Positions 63,929-64,000 of a stretch of 64,000 nt of DNA are shown piece by piece. The notes under the pieces are model-generated. The model made no database searches, had not been told where the DNA came from, and worked only from the letters and a program-made list of their open reading frames with translations. Source of the DNA: Chryseobacterium oranimense (GTDB lineage Bacteria > Bacteroidota > Bacteroidia > Flavobacteriales > Weeksellaceae); contig NZ_FQWT01000005.1 in the NCBI RefSeq assembly GCF_900129755.1, forward strand, positions 1-64,000, written 5' to 3'. The stretch's first letter is position 1, and every line of letters begins with the position of its first letter. A program made the translations under genes and the position numbers.

Positions 63929-64000
63929 TTAGCTGATTCCTCTTTCTTTCCATGTGAAAGGAGTTTTGATAAATCCTCCTGCCGCCATAACGATATCTTT
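63929..64000 (-). CDS. C-terminal end of the upstream gene (probably a second ferritin-like protein), cut by the window edge
   Basis: The last 23 residues read MAAGGFIKTPFTWKERGIS at their end, before the TAA stop. The tail and the position, 25 bases before the ferritin-like gene, suit a tandem paralogue, but the domain itself is outside the window. The assignment is inferred from context only. Confidence 0.5.
   Translation of the reverse strand, partial: KDIVMAAGGFIKTPFTWKERGIS

Overview
The window looks like a chromosome segment of a Flavobacteriia member, most likely Chryseobacterium or a close relative. The reasons are the AT-rich sequence, promoters of the Bacteroidetes type (TTG, then TAnnTTTG), weak Shine-Dalgarno sites, and typical family content: Bacteroidetes relaxase and DUF3408 genes, a DUF1800/DUF1501 pair, GG-leader bacteriocin-like peptides, and ABC permease/M1 peptidase fusions. 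The genus is an inference from protein style, not from a search.

Region 1-11.8 kb is accessory DNA. A six-gene minus-strand operon (secreted NTF2-like protein, secreted isochorismatase-like protein, AraC regulator, NTF2-like protein, alpha/beta hydrolase, secreted double-CMD protein) is divergent from a MerR regulator. Two identical palindromes lie in the shared control region. Next comes a mobilizable element core: relaxase (MobB type), MobA/MobC-like accessory protein, a hairpin-rich probable oriT, DUF3408 protein, two excisionase-like HTH genes, an unknown cargo gene and a tyrosine integrase. The left end of the element is not visible.

Region 11.8-22.7 kb holds ordinary genes: tyrA, sdaA, an ammonium transporter, an alpha/beta hydrolase, two YceI proteins, glucokinase, an outer-membrane protein and the DUF1800/DUF1501 pair.

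Region 22.8-34.7 kb is the most interesting part. An RtcB-type RNA ligase gene is followed on the same strand by a tRNA-like RNA. This RNA has intact acceptor, D and T arms, but its anticodon arm is replaced by a long hairpin. Copies of the same hairpin repeat in the leader of an unrecognised 585-aa protein. A WYL regulator and a HopJ-domain gene lie divergently. After a cobalamin nucleotide-loop operon (cobT-cobS-cobC) comes a four-gene set: two pol-beta-type nucleotidyltransferases flanking an unknown protein and a CDC123/R2K-like ATP-grasp protein. Together these suggest RNA sensing, repair or modification, which is inference.

Region 34.7-52 kb contains a DUF2975/HTH pair, an ABC ATPase plus permease-aminopeptidase fusion, pnp, a sugar MFS transporter, rpsO, two small cysteine-rich GG-leader peptides with a knottin-like spacing, mgtE, a BtuF-like protein, a GAF-type methionine sulfoxide reductase, an unknown conserved protein, an MBL-fold enzyme and tRNA-Leu(CAA).

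Region 52-61.5 kb is a redox/detoxification island with three paralogous Crp/Fnr regulators, nitroreductase, AraC regulator, cupin, CMD protein, isochorismatase-like protein, pirin, YceI, SDR and NTF2-like genes. FNR-type boxes lie at about -42 or -65 from predicted promoters in front of six transcription units, including one of the YceI genes at 17.8 kb. This suggests a shared regulon. The window ends with a secreted cysteine-pair repeat protein and two ferritin-like genes, the last one cut by the window edge.
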